From JACVRM01 sp963809765 (GTDB taxonomy: Bacteria > Actinomycetota > Thermoleophilia > Gaiellales > Gaiellaceae), in assembly GCA_963809765.1 (NCBI GenBank), contig CAWEKT010000003.1, positions 124,001 through 188,000 on the forward strand: a DNA stretch of 64,000 nt, in the 5' to 3' direction. The position numbers and the translations under genes were made by a program. The notes below the pieces were generated by a model. The model saw nothing but the letters and a program-made list of their open reading frames with translations, did no database searches and was not told the origin of the DNA. Shown one piece after another: positions 44,716 through 53,759 of the stretch; position 1 is the stretch's first letter; the number at the start of each line of letters is the position of its first letter.

Positions 44716-45830
44716 GAGTCCTCCTCGGCTGACGTGCCGAGGCGAGCAAGCGCCGCGGCCTTGAAGGATGCTAGCTCGCCGCGCTCGATCGCCGACCGCG
44801 CACCCGCCGTGAGCGAGAGCAGGAAGTGGAGGTTGTGGAGCGAGAGCAGGCGCAGGCCGAGCACCTCCTGCTGGTTGACGAGGTGGCGGATGTAGGCGCG
44901 TGAGAAGCGGGTGCAGGCCGGGCAGGCACAGCCCTCCTCGAGCGGGCGCGGGTCGCGTGTGTGGACGGCGTTGCGGAGGTTCAGGCGGCCAGCGAAGGTG
45001 AGCGCGCTGCCGGTGCGGCCGAGCCGGGTCGGCAGCACGCAGTCGAACATGTCGATGCCCTGCTCGATGACCGCCAGGATCCCCTCCGGGTCGCCGATCC
45101 CCATGAAGTAGCGGGGGCGCCCGGCCGGCAGCAGCGGCGCCGCGCGCGCCACCGCAGCCCACGTGCGCTCACGCGCCTCGCCGACCGAGAGGCCGCCGAG
45201 GGCGTACCCGTCGAAGTCCAGCGCGAGCAGCTCGTCGATCGAGCGACCCCGCAGCTCGTCGTCCACCCCACCCTGGCTGATGCCGAAGAGCAGCTGGCCG
45301 GGCGCGCGCGGCGCGGCGCGCTGGCGCTCGGCCCAGACCGTGGTGCGGCGCACTGCTTCGGCGAGCTCCGCGCGGTCGACGCCGGCGGGCCGGCAGACGT
45401 CGAGGCACATCGCGATGTCGGAGCCGAGCAGCCGCTGCGTCTCGGCGACGCTCTCCGGCGTGAACCGCGCCTCGCTGCCGTCGTAGACGCTGCGGAAGGT
45501 CACGCCCTCGTCGTCGGTTCGCAGGATCGTGTCCCGGAGCGAGAAGACCTGGAACCCGCCGGAGTCGGTGAGGATCGGGCCGTCCCAGCCCATGAAGCGG
45601 TGCAGCCCGCCCAGCTCGGCGACGAGCCCCGCGCCCGGGCGGAAGAAGAGGTGATACGTGTTGCCGAGCACGATCGGTGCGCCGAGCGCCTCGAGCTCGG
45701 CCGGGTCGACCGCCTTGACCGTCCCCTTCGTCCCGACCGGCATGAAGGCCGGCGTCGGCACGTCGCCGTGGGCGGTGCGGAGCACGCCGGCCCGGGCCGC
45801 GCCGTCGGTGGCGACGACGGTGAAGCTCAT
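44712..45830 (-). CDS. tgt: tRNA-guanine transglycosylase
   Basis: This 372-aa enzyme exchanges G34 for the queuosine precursor in GUN tRNAs. The N-terminus is GVLRTAHGDVPTPAFMPVGT. The active site is in PILTDSGGFQVFSL with a second aspartate in DVCRPAG, and the zinc site is CACPACTRFSRAYIRHL. I use ATG 45830 (MSFTVVATDG), because the open frame upstream runs into the intergenic repeat. It pairs functionally with queA, 306 bp upstream. Confidence 0.95.
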   Translation of the reverse strand: MSFTVVATDGAARAGVLRTAHGDVPTPAFMPVGTKGTVKAVDPAELEALGAPIVLGNTYHLFFRPGAGLVAELGGLHRFMGWDGPILTDSGGFQVFSLRDTILRTDDEGVTFRSVYDGSEARFTPESVAETQRLLGSDIAMCLDVCRPAGVDRAELAEAVRRTTVWAERQRAAPRAPGQLLFGISQGGVDDELRGRSIDELLALDFDGYALGGLSVGEARERTWAAVARAAPLLPAGRPRYFMGIGDPEGILAVIEQGIDMFDCVLPTRLGRTGSALTFAGRLNLRNAVHTRDPRPLEEGCACPACTRFSRAYIRHLVNQQEVLGLRLLSLHNLHFLLSLTAGARSAIERGELASFKAAALARLGTSAEEDS

Positions 45831-45887
45831 GGCGCCAGCATGTCGATCCGCCCGCTCCTTGGGGAGCAGTTGTGACGGCATCGACAC

Positions 45888-46034
45888 GCGGTTGCGCGTC
45901 CTCTGTGTCCATGCCTGGCCCCACGGGAAGAAGAGCCAAGTCGCTCCGAAAGCCACTCGTCAAGCGAAGCGCCGGCCACGTTTCACACTCTTGGCACAAA
46001 GCCGCGCGCCTTCTGTGGCCGTGCCTGGCCCCGG
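45888..46034 (+). repeat. Dispersed intergenic element, copy 2 (GCCTGGCCCC family)
   Basis: This lies in the 306-bp gap between queA and tgt. The first unit (TCGACACGCGG, then CTCTGTGTCCATGCCTGGCC to 45926) shares a 24-bp identity with copy 1. About 75 bp later a second unit, CGCGCGCCTTCTGTGGCC then GTGCCTGGCCCCGG (46004-46034), closely resembles the first unit of copy 1. The element interrupts what would otherwise be a tight queA-tgt operon. Confidence 0.7.
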
Positions 46035-46136
46035 TCGGACGAGCTCGCGAACCCGCCTCCAGACGAGTTTCTCCACAGGGACCTCGTCGCCGTGGCGGCG
46101 AACGTGGGCCGCGGAGGGGCCCCTCGCCGAGTGGCT

Positions 46137-47079
46137 TCAGAGAATGAGCAGTCGCGTCGCCGAACGAGTAGAAGCGGTAGCGCTCCTCGATGGCGAGCCG
46201 GTACAGCTCGCGCGTCTCCTCCACCCCGGCGAACGCCATCACGAGCGCGAGCAACGTCGAGCGCGGGAGATGGAAGTTCGTCAGCAGCGCGTCGACGCGC
46301 TGGAACTCGAACCCGGGCGTGATGAAGAGGTTCGTCCGCCCGTGCAGCGGCGCCCCGCGCGCGATCGACTCCAGCACCCGCACCGTGGTCGTGCCGACGG
46401 CGAGCACGCGGCCGGCGCGGCTGATCCGCTCCCAGGCCTCCGGCGCTACCTCGTAGCGCTCGCTGTGGATCCGGTGCTCGGCGAGCGTCTCTGCGCCGAC
46501 GGGCCGGAACGTGTCGAGGCCGACGTGGAGCGTCACGCGCTCGGTCGACAGGCGCTCGAGCAGGTCGCGCGTGAAGTGCAGGCCTGCCGTCGGTGCAGCG
46601 GCGGAGCCAGGATCGCGGGCGTAGACGGTCTGGTAGCGGTCGGGGTCGTCGAGGCGCTCGTGGATGTAGGGCGGCAGCGGCAGCTCGCCGGCCGGCTCGC
46701 CCGCGAGGCGCACGCGCCAGCGGCCCTCGCCGAGCGACTCGAGGAGCGTGACGGCGCCGAGCTCCTGGCCAGGCCGGAGCCGTCGCGACGGCCGTGCGAG
46801 CGCCTCCCACTCGCCGTCGCCGAGCGACTCCAGCAGCAGCACCTCGGCCTGCCCGCCGCCCGGCCGAGTCGCGCGCAGACGCGCGGGCAGAACTCGGGTG
46901 TCGTTCAGCACCAGGAGCTCGTCCGGCTGCAGTTCGTCGGGCAGCTCGCCGAAGCGTCGGTGACGGACGGCGCCGGTCGCGCGCTCGTAGACGAGGAGCC
47001 GGGACTGGTCGCGCCGCTCCGCCGGGCGCTGGGCGATCAGCTCGACGGGCAGCTCGTAGTCGAGCTCGTCGGTCCTCAT
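46137..47079 (-). CDS. queA: S-adenosylmethionine:tRNA ribosyltransferase-isomerase (one frameshift)
   Basis: This enzyme transfers the ribosyl moiety of SAM to preQ1-tRNA to form epoxyqueuosine. It has the family start ELDYELPVELIAQRPAERRD, LVLNDTRVLPARL, AAPTAGLHFT and TNFHLPRSTLLALVMAFAG. At the C-terminus RFYSFGDA is followed by a surplus base near 46149-46153; removing it gives the expected ending LLIL and stop at 46137, total about 313 aa. Without correction the frame runs wrongly through the repeat into tgt. Confidence 0.93.
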
Positions 47080-47106
47080 CCGACCCCAACGCTAACGTGG
47101 CTGCCC

Positions 47107-47553
47107 GTGAACGAGGACGCGGTCGAGCGGGCTCGCGAGCGGCTGGCACAGGCGTCGGAGGACCGCACGCAGGCGGCCGACGTCGAGGCGGCGCTCGACC
47201 GGGCGCGGGCCCAGGTCGAGCAGCTGGCCGAGCTCGCCGCGAACCTCGAGGCCTCGCTGCCGGAGCAGGTCGGCAACGCGGTGCGCGACGGCGTTCGGGC
47301 CGAGGCGCTCCCGGTCGCGCGGCAGATGGCCGAGGTCCGCGGTCTCGCCGGGCAGACGATCCGCCGGCTGGAACGGCTCGAGGGCCACCTCACCGCCGAG
47401 CGCCGCGCGCGCCTGGACGACCTGGCGCTCCTCGTCGATCTCGTCTCGTCCGGTTGGCAGGGCGTCGAACGCCGTCTCGAGCGGATGGAGCGCGGGCTCG
47501 AGACCGGGGGCGGCGCGATCGTCTACCGGATCGAAGAGCGCCGGGCGCCCTAG
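47107..47553 (+). CDS. Coiled-coil hypothetical protein
   Basis: This is a 148-aa acidic protein starting at GTG 47107 (MNEDAVERARERLAQASED). Almost the whole length is predicted coiled coil by eye (RAQVEQLAELAANLEASLPE, IRRLERLEGHLTAERRARLD, VERRLERMERGLETGG). There is no signal peptide, helix anchor or catalytic motif. It is divergent from queA across only 27 bp. Function is unknown. Confidence 0.6.
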   Translation: MNEDAVERARERLAQASEDRTQAADVEAALDRARAQVEQLAELAANLEASLPEQVGNAVRDGVRAEALPVARQMAEVRGLAGQTIRRLERLEGHLTAERRARLDDLALLVDLVSSGWQGVERRLERMERGLETGGGAIVYRIEERRAP

Positions 47554-47631
47554 GAGGGCTTGGCAGACGGCGACTGAGCCGCAGGAGCGCGCTGCGTCCC
47601 ACTTGAAACTACGGGGTTGTCCTCGGTCGCA

Positions 47632-47652
47632 CCGATAGGACACCGCTATCGG
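47632..47652. terminator. Hairpin between convergent genes
   Basis: CCGATAG-GACACCG-CTATCGG is a perfect 7-bp stem in the 193-bp gap between the coiled-coil gene and the histidine kinase stop codons. It may be a shared terminator, but no T-tract follows. Confidence 0.4.
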
Positions 47653-47746
47653 CGCTCCTTGCGTTCCTAGCCTCGGAACGACCATCGCACTCCTGCGACG
47701 AGCGACGTTCCGCCAAACCCTCCCAGCCCCGCGCAACCTCCGCGAG

Positions 47747-49232
47747 CTACCGACCGGCCGGCGTTGCCGGCACCGGAAGCCGAGTCACCCCGACAGCGGG
47801 CAGCACGAGCTCGAAGCGGCTCCCCCGCCCCGGCTCGCTGTCGAGCGTGATCTGGCCGCCGAGCGCGATCGCGAGCTCGCGCGCAATCGCGAGCCCGAGG
47901 CCCGTGCCGCCGCCGTCCCGTGAGACGAAGGGGCGGAAGATGCGCTCCCGCTCCTCCGGGGCGATGCCCGGACCCGTGTCCTCGACGCCGACGAGGACGG
48001 CGCCGTCGCGTCGCACCAGCGAGAGCTCGACCCGCCCTCCGTCCGGGGTCCACCGAAACGCGTTCGACAGCAGGTTGGAGATGATCTGGAGCACGCGGTC
48101 GCCGTCCGTGACCAGGACCGGCCGCCCGTCGACCTCGACATCGAAGTCGATGCCGCGCCTGCGCGCCTCCTCGCCGAACGTCTCGTGCGCCTGGTCGAGC
48201 AGGCGGCCCATGTCCACCTCTTCGTGCAGCACCGTGAAGCGGCGCGCATCGAGCTTGGCCAGGTCGAGCACGTCGCCGACGAGCCGCTCGAGCCGGCTGG
48301 TCTCGTGCGCGATCACCTCGAGCGAGCGAGCGCGCGCCTCGGGGTCGTCCGCGATGCCCTCGCGCAGGACGTCCACGTGCCCGTGGATCGCGGTCAGCGG
48401 CGTGCGGAGCTCGTGCGAGACGCTCATCAGGAAGTTCCGCTCCTGCACCTCGGCCTCGCCGAGCCGCGAGGCCATCTCCTGGAAGCGCGCGGCCAGCTCT
48501 CCGATCTCGTCGGCGCCGGCGCGCGGAACCTCCACGGCGTAGTCGCCGGCGGCGATCCGGTCGGCCGCATCGGCGAGGGCGAGCACGGGCTGCGTCACCC
48601 GGCGCGACAGGTACCAGCCGACCGCACCCGAGACGGCGATGCCGACGAGGAACGCGAGCCCGAGCCGCTGGATGAGCGTCTCCCAGCGCTCCTGCAGCTG
48701 GTCGCGCGGCGTCGCGACGACGAGCGCGCCGTACAGGGCACCGCGGAGTCGAAGCGGGTGCGCGACGGCGAAGAACGTCTCATCCTCGCCGGGCGGCGTG
48801 AACTCGAAGGTGAGGATGCGGCCGCTTGCCCATTGCGGCACGGTGCGCTGCGGCAGCTCGTCGAGCACGGCCCTCCCGGTGACGCCCGGGTAGATGTCTG
48901 CGCCGACGTAGTAGAGCTGGTTGCCGCTCGCGCGCTCCAGCTCAGCGCTGATGAACGGCGCAGGCGAGCGGTCCTCGTCCAGCGTCTGCAGCGCCTGCTC
49001 CTCGTAGAGCCGGGCAAGTCCTGCCGCGTTTCGCCGCAGCTCGGCCTTCGTCCGGTCCTCGACGTAGTCCTGGAACAGGCCGATCGCCGTGGCCACCGCG
49101 ACGAGCCCCGAGAGGACGATGCCGATGAAGAAGATCGCGGCGATCCGGAAGCGGAGCGAACGGAGACGGAGGCGCCGCCGGGTCGCGCGCCCGGAGCCGG
49201 CTGCCGGACCAGCGGCGATCCCTGGCGGCCAC
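47747..49232 (-). CDS. Two-component sensor histidine kinase
   Basis: This is a membrane sensor kinase. An intact 449-aa frame starts at 49096, but the preceding codons encode an obvious first transmembrane helix (RIAAIFFIGIVLSGLVAVAT). The true start is therefore probably GTG 49232 with one surplus base near 49170-49190. Order: helix, extracytoplasmic sensor (about 130 aa), second helix (LGLAFLVGIAVSGAVGWYL), HAMP, HisKA with SVSHELRTPLTAIHGH, and HATPase (LLSNAFRWTPDG, EDTGPGIAPEERERIFRPF, GTGLGLAIAREL). It is paired with the response regulator just upstream. Confidence 0.9.
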
Positions 49233-49255
49233 CGCGGGACGCCACGGGCGCGCTC

Positions 49256-49990
49256 CTAGGTGGACGGGAGGTCGGCCATTCCGGCCTCCCGCGGCGCGCT
49301 CTTTGCGGTCCCGACCTTGTAGCCGACGCCCCACACCGTGACGATCGGCGAGGCGTCGCCGAGCTTGCGGCGGAGCTGCCGCACGTGCACGTCGACCGTC
49401 CGCGTGTCGCCCGCGAACGTGTAGCCCCAGACGCGCTCGAGCAGCTGGTCGCGGGTGAGGACGATGCCGCGGTGGTCGAGGAGCTCCCAGAGCAGGTCGA
49501 ACTCCTTCGGCGCCAGCTGGATCTCCTCTTCGCCGACCTTCACCTCGCGGCGGCCGGCGTCGATGTGCAGGTCGCCGTGCTGCATCTGCTTCGACTCCGA
49601 CGGCCGCCGGTCGGCGTTCGCGCGGCGCAGGATCGACTTCACGCGCGCGACCAGCTCGCGGGGATTGAACGGCTTCGTCATGTAGTCGTCCGCGCCGACC
49701 TCGAGCCCGATGATCTTGTCGATGTCCTCGTCGCGCGCCGTCAGCATCAGGATCGGCACGTCGGACGTCTTGCGCACGCGGCGGCAGACGTCGATGCCGT
49801 CGGCGTCGGGCAGCATCAGGTCGAGCACGATCAGCGCCGGCTTCGCGCTCTCGACCTTGGCGAGCGCGTCGGCACCGGTCGGAGCGGTCTCCACGACGTA
49901 GCCGGCATTCGTGAGGTAGAGCGCGACGAAGGAGGCGATCGACTCCTCGTCCTCGACGATGAGAACGGTCTGCGGCGCGGTTGAGCTCAC
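49256..49990 (-). CDS. OmpR/PhoB-family response regulator
   Basis: This is a 244-aa DNA-binding regulator. The receiver is complete: acidic triad in LIVEDEESIA, phosphoacceptor aspartate in LIVLDLMLPDADG, and lysine in MTKPFNPRELV. The winged helix contains APKEFDLLWELLDHRGIVLT, WGYTFAGDTRTVDVHVRQLR and TVWGVGYKV. It is the partner of the downstream kinase. A short extra tail (PREAGMADLPST) is non-conserved. The stimulus is unknown. Confidence 0.94.
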   Translation of the reverse strand: MSSTAPQTVLIVEDEESIASFVALYLTNAGYVVETAPTGADALAKVESAKPALIVLDLMLPDADGIDVCRRVRKTSDVPILMLTARDEDIDKIIGLEVGADDYMTKPFNPRELVARVKSILRRANADRRPSESKQMQHGDLHIDAGRREVKVGEEEIQLAPKEFDLLWELLDHRGIVLTRDQLLERVWGYTFAGDTRTVDVHVRQLRRKLGDASPIVTVWGVGYKVGTAKSAPREAGMADLPST

Positions 49991-50075
49991 CTGCGCGCTC
50001 CCCGGATCAGGCGGCTATGCGTCATCGCGCTCACCAGCATGCCAGAGGCGTCTGCTGGGGCGGCGCCCGCGGGCA

Positions 50076-50618
50076 TTAGTGCGCGCGCGTCGGGCGCGGC
50101 TTCGGCTGCGGCGCGCGCACGGGCACGACCTGGCGGTCGTCGGGGATCGGCATGAGATCGCCGCCGTTCACCGAGTACTCGCCGTTGGAGAGGCCGAACT
50201 CGGCGAGGCCGGCGCCGTGCAACACCACCTGCCCCTTGCCGACGACGCTCAGGTTGACGCCGACGGACTCCTCGATGCGCGCGACGAACCGCCCGCCGAG
50301 GATCCTGAAGCGGATGCCCTTGCCGCCGTAGGTGATGTTGGTGCCGCGGACGCGCACCCAGTCGTGCCCGCGGACGATCGGGTCGCCTGCCGTGCTGGCG
50401 AACGGGTTCTCGATCGTGAGCTTGCCGCGATCGATGCGCCCGATGACCGAGCCGGTCAGGTTGAGCACGAAGCGACCGCGACCGTTCTCGACCGAGAGGG
50501 TGCCGTCACCGCGTGCGCGCGGGCTTGTCGCGGCGAGCGAAGGCACCGCGAGCACGGCCGCGAGGACGACGAGTACCGCGACGAGGGCACGGCGAGAGAG
50601 GGGGGAACGCTGTCCCAT
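50076..50618 (-). CDS. Secreted beta-rich hypothetical protein
   Basis: This is a 180-aa protein from ATG 50618. It has a signal peptide (basic MGQRSPLSRR, then ALVAVLVVLAAVLAVPSLA). The mature part is rich in short beta-strand repeats (GDGTLSVENGRGRFVLNLTG, RIDRGKLTIENPFAS, GVNLSVVGKGQVVLHGAGLA) and ends in a proline/arginine tail. No family is recognised. Start ATG 50654 would add a non-signal extension. It is upstream of the two-component genes on the same strand, 85 bp away, and could be functionally linked. Confidence 0.7.
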   Translation of the reverse strand: MGQRSPLSRRALVAVLVVLAAVLAVPSLAATSPRARGDGTLSVENGRGRFVLNLTGSVIGRIDRGKLTIENPFASTAGDPIVRGHDWVRVRGTNITYGGKGIRFRILGGRFVARIEESVGVNLSVVGKGQVVLHGAGLAEFGLSNGEYSVNGGDLMPIPDDRQVVPVRAPQPKPRPTRAH

Positions 50619-50703
50619 CAACCAGAGTGTCACGACACGCGGTGTGGCCTGCATGAGTGAGTTGCAAGGAACCTGTTAACTGGCCTGCCCGTAGCATCGG
50701 CGC

Positions 50704-52194
50704 GTGGACGAGCTCACGACCTTCGGGACCGTCATTTTGGTCGTGTCCGCCGGCTTCTCGCTCGCGATCGTGGCGAGCAAGGTCACCGAGTACTTCCCGA
50801 TTCCGGCGCCCGCTCTCTTCCTGCTTGCGGCCGCGGTCGCCTCGGAAATCTCGGAGGATCTGCACGGCGCGCTCACGGTCCGCGACGTCGAGCGGATCGG
50901 CACCATCGCCCTGATCCTGATCCTGTTCGACGGCGGCATCCACGTCAGCTGGAGCCGGCTGCGCCGCGTCGCCGCGCCCGTCGCCACGCTCGGGGTGCTC
51001 GGGACGTTCGCAACCGCCGGCCTGATCGCCGTCGCAGCGCACGCTCTGCTCGGGTTCGACTGGACCACCGCCGGGATCATCGGTGCCGCCCTCGCCCCGA
51101 CCGACCCGGCCGTGATGTTCTCGGTGTTCGGCCAGCGAGAGGTGCGAGGCAGGACGGGGACGATCCTCGAGGGCGAGTCCGGCGCGAACGACCCGGTGGG
51201 CATCGCGTTGATGATCGGCATCCTCGAGTTCGCCACTCACGGAGACGGGTCCGAGCTGACGATCGCACGCGAGCTGGCCGTCGAGATGGCGGTCGGAACC
51301 GTCGTCGGCGTCGTCGGGGCGGCGCTGCTGCTGCCTGCGATGCGGCGGATCTCGCTGCCCGGCGAGGGTCTGTATCCGCTCCGGACGCTCGCCGCCGCAG
51401 GCGTCATCTACGGCGCCGCAGCCGTGCTGAGCGGCTCCGGGTTTCTCGCCGTCTTCATCGCCGGCCTGCTGATCAGCGACGCGCGCGCCCCCTACAAGGG
51501 CGAGGTCGAGCGCTTCCACGTCTCGCTCGCGAGCCTCGCCGAGATCACGGTCTTCGCCGCGCTCGGGCTGACCATCGACCTCGGCGAAGTCTTCTCGGAC
51601 GAGGTGTGGCTCGACGGCGTGATCCTGGCGCTCGTGCTCGCCTTCATCGCCCGGCCGGTGGTGGTGGCGGCGCTGATGTGGCCGTTCCGGCTGCGCTGGC
51701 AGGAACAGGCGTTCATCGCCTGGGGCGGACTGAAGGGAGCAGTCCCGATCCTCCTCGCTGCGTTCGCGCTGCTCGCCGAGGCGGACGAGGCCAACCGCAT
51801 CTACGGCATCGTCTTCGTCGTGGTGACGTTCTCCGTGCTCGCCCAGGGCTCGTCGCTGCCGTGGCTCGCCGCGCGGCTCGGGATCCGCATGCGCACGGTC
51901 GAGCCCGAGCCATGGGACATCTCGATCCGGCTCCGGGAAGAGCCGGGTGCGGTGCGCCGCTTCGTCGTCGGCCGCGACGCCCGGGCTGCCGGCCGCCTGA
52001 TTCGCGACCTGCCGATGTCGGAGCGCGCCTGGATCGTGACCGTCGTGCGCGACGGGGCTGCTCTGCGTGCCGGCGGCTCGATGCGGCTCGAGCCGGGTGA
52101 CGAGGTGCTCGTCCTGTCCGAGGAACCGGTGGGGCCGCTCCTCGGCCGCCTCTTCGAGGGCGGCCGCCCAAGCGGCGAGCAGGCTCAGTCGTAG
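50704..52194 (+). CDS. Cation/proton antiporter (CPA, NhaP2-like) with TrkA-C domain
   Basis: This is a 496-aa inner-membrane antiporter. Twelve or so helices include the ion-binding region IGAALAPTDPAVMFSVFGQR and EGESGANDPVGIAL, and KGAVPILLAAFAL. Residues about 395-490 form a cytosolic nucleotide- or ligand-sensing TrkA-C (RCK-C) domain (RRFVVGRDARAAGRLIRDLP, MRLEPGDEVLVLSEE). Such proteins export K+ or Na+ in exchange for H+. The start is GTG 50704. The end overlaps the convergent dehydrogenase by 10 bp. Confidence 0.92.
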   Translation: MDELTTFGTVILVVSAGFSLAIVASKVTEYFPIPAPALFLLAAAVASEISEDLHGALTVRDVERIGTIALILILFDGGIHVSWSRLRRVAAPVATLGVLGTFATAGLIAVAAHALLGFDWTTAGIIGAALAPTDPAVMFSVFGQREVRGRTGTILEGESGANDPVGIALMIGILEFATHGDGSELTIARELAVEMAVGTVVGVVGAALLLPAMRRISLPGEGLYPLRTLAAAGVIYGAAAVLSGSGFLAVFIAGLLISDARAPYKGEVERFHVSLASLAEITVFAALGLTIDLGEVFSDEVWLDGVILALVLAFIARPVVVAALMWPFRLRWQEQAFIAWGGLKGAVPILLAAFALLAEADEANRIYGIVFVVVTFSVLAQGSSLPWLAARLGIRMRTVEPEPWDISIRLREEPGAVRRFVVGRDARAAGRLIRDLPMSERAWIVTVVRDGAALRAGGSMRLEPGDEVLVLSEEPVGPLLGRLFEGGRPSGEQAQS

Positions 52195-53036
52195 CGGAAG
52201 AAGCCGCGGCCCGACTTGCGGCCGAGCAGGCCGGCCTGGGCCATGCGAACCAGCCGGGCCGGCGGCGCCATCCGCGGCTCGCGAAGCGCGTCGTAGAGCG
52301 CCTCGGAGGCGTGGACGTGGATGTCGATGCCGACGAGGTCGACGAGCTCGCACGGGCCCATCGGCCAGCCGGCGCCATGCTTCATGCCGGCGTCGAGGTC
52401 CTCCGGCGCGATGCGCGCCTCGTCGAGCACGCGGACGCAGTCGTTCAGCAGCGGGATGAGCACCCGGTTGACTACGAACCCGGGCGTGTCGTGGCAGCGG
52501 ATCGGCGTCTTGCCCAGGCTGGAGGTGAAGGCGTGCGCGATCTCGTAGACGTCGTCCTCGACGACCTCGGTGCGAACGACCTCGACGAGCGGCATCAGCG
52601 GCGCGGGGTTGAAGAAGTGCAGGCCGACGAAGCGTTCCGGCCTGCCGCTCGCCGCGGCCAGCTCCGTGACCGAGAGCGCCGAGGTGTTGGTCGCCAGGAT
52701 CGCGTCCGGGCCGAGCACCCGGTCGAGCTCGGCCAGCACCTCGTGCTTGAGCTCTGGCTCCTCGAGGACGGCCTCGATGACCAGGTCGCAGCCGGCCAGG
52801 TCGGCGAGCTCGGTGGTCAGCGACAGCCGGGCGACGGCGTCGTCGCGGGCCTCCGCCGCGAGCTGGCCCTTCTCGACCTTGCGGCCGATGAAGTGCGCGA
52901 TGCGCTCATGTGCCCGCTCGCCGAGGTCGGCGGCGATCTCCCTGCCGACGACCTCGTAGCCCGCCTCGAGGCACACCTGGGCGATCCCGGCACCCATCGT
53001 GCCGAGACCGACGACTCCGACGCGGCGGACGTCCAC
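52185..53036 (-). CDS. 3-hydroxyacyl-CoA dehydrogenase
   Basis: This is a 283-aa NAD-dependent enzyme (3-hydroxybutyryl-CoA/3-hydroxyacyl-CoA). The Rossmann start is RVGVVGLGTMGAGIAQVCLE. Catalytic elements are NTSALSVTELA, the histidine/glutamate pair in GLHFFNPAPLMPLVEVV, and TPGFVVNRVLIPLLND. The C-terminus ends GLLGRKSGRGFFRYD. GTG 53036 is the natural start. With the thiolase upstream on the same strand it suggests a fatty-acid or butyrate-type CoA pathway. Confidence 0.93.
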   Translation of the reverse strand: MDVRRVGVVGLGTMGAGIAQVCLEAGYEVVGREIAADLGERAHERIAHFIGRKVEKGQLAAEARDDAVARLSLTTELADLAGCDLVIEAVLEEPELKHEVLAELDRVLGPDAILATNTSALSVTELAAASGRPERFVGLHFFNPAPLMPLVEVVRTEVVEDDVYEIAHAFTSSLGKTPIRCHDTPGFVVNRVLIPLLNDCVRVLDEARIAPEDLDAGMKHGAGWPMGPCELVDLVGIDIHVHASEALYDALREPRMAPPARLVRMAQAGLLGRKSGRGFFRYD

Positions 53037-53047
53037 GGCGGCGGATC

Positions 53048-53719
53048 CTATTCGGCCGGTGCGCGGGCGAGCACCCAGAGCCAGCGCACCTCGCCGTAGT
53101 CCGGGCCGATCGAGCCGTCCTCGTGGTAGTCCGGCTCGAGCATCGTCTCGAACGACTGCTCGACGAGCTCGAGACCCGCGTCGGCGAGGAGCCGCAGCGT
53201 GACCTCGGGCTCGTAGCCGCTGAAGAACATCTCGACCCCGAGCCACTCACCGCGCCACTCGGGCGTGTCGCTCGCCGGCAGCGAGGCGAGGAAGTAGCCG
53301 CCCGGACGCAGCCAGCGCGCGACGCGCTCGAACAGCGGCCCCAGCTCCTCCCGGGGCAGGCTGTTGAGGACGTAGAAGGAGACGACGGCGTCGAATGTGC
53401 CTTCGCCGAACTCGGCCTCCATGACGTCGCCGTGGACGAAGCGACCCTCGGGCAACCGCTCGCGAGCGCGACGGATCTGCTCGGCAGAGATATCGATGCC
53501 GGTCAGCCGGCAGCGCTCGGCCAGCGTCCGCGTCGCGCGGACACCCGCGCCCGAGCCGATCTCGAGCACGGAGGGCTGCAGCGGCAGCTTCGGCAGCAGG
53601 GCGTCGAGCCGAGCGAGCCGCTCGGAGTCGTCGATCTCGCCCGCCCAGGCGGCGAACGTGTCGGCCATCAGGTCGTATCCGCGCTCGACGATCTGCTTGC
53701 GTTCGTCCTGGGAGCTCAT
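53048..53719 (-). CDS. Class I SAM-dependent methyltransferase
   Basis: This is a 223-aa protein from ATG 53719. Motif I is VLEIGSGAGVRATRTLAERC, motif II acid LTGIDISAEQIRRAR, motif post-I GRFVHGDVMEAEFGEGTFDA and motif III LRPGGYFLASLP. The substrate cannot be predicted. It sits between the dehydrogenase (11 bp) and the thiolase (40 bp), apparently in one transcription unit. Confidence 0.87.
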   Translation of the reverse strand: MSSQDERKQIVERGYDLMADTFAAWAGEIDDSERLARLDALLPKLPLQPSVLEIGSGAGVRATRTLAERCRLTGIDISAEQIRRARERLPEGRFVHGDVMEAEFGEGTFDAVVSFYVLNSLPREELGPLFERVARWLRPGGYFLASLPASDTPEWRGEWLGVEMFFSGYEPEVTLRLLADAGLELVEQSFETMLEPDYHEDGSIGPDYGEVRWLWVLARAPAE

Positions 53720-53759
53720 GTGCACCGCCAGCATGACTGGCGGACGGCCTCGGGTGACG

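Noticed and set aside
45169..46136. queA frame extending through the repeat into tgt
   Set aside because: The extension follows a surplus base near 46151. After correction QueA ends with the expected GDALLIL, and the rest overlaps tgt out of frame.
47554..47746. Structured non-coding RNA between the coiled-coil gene and the kinase
   Set aside because: Only one 7-bp hairpin stands out. No known RNA motif (6S, SRP, RNase P, tmRNA) could be recognised.
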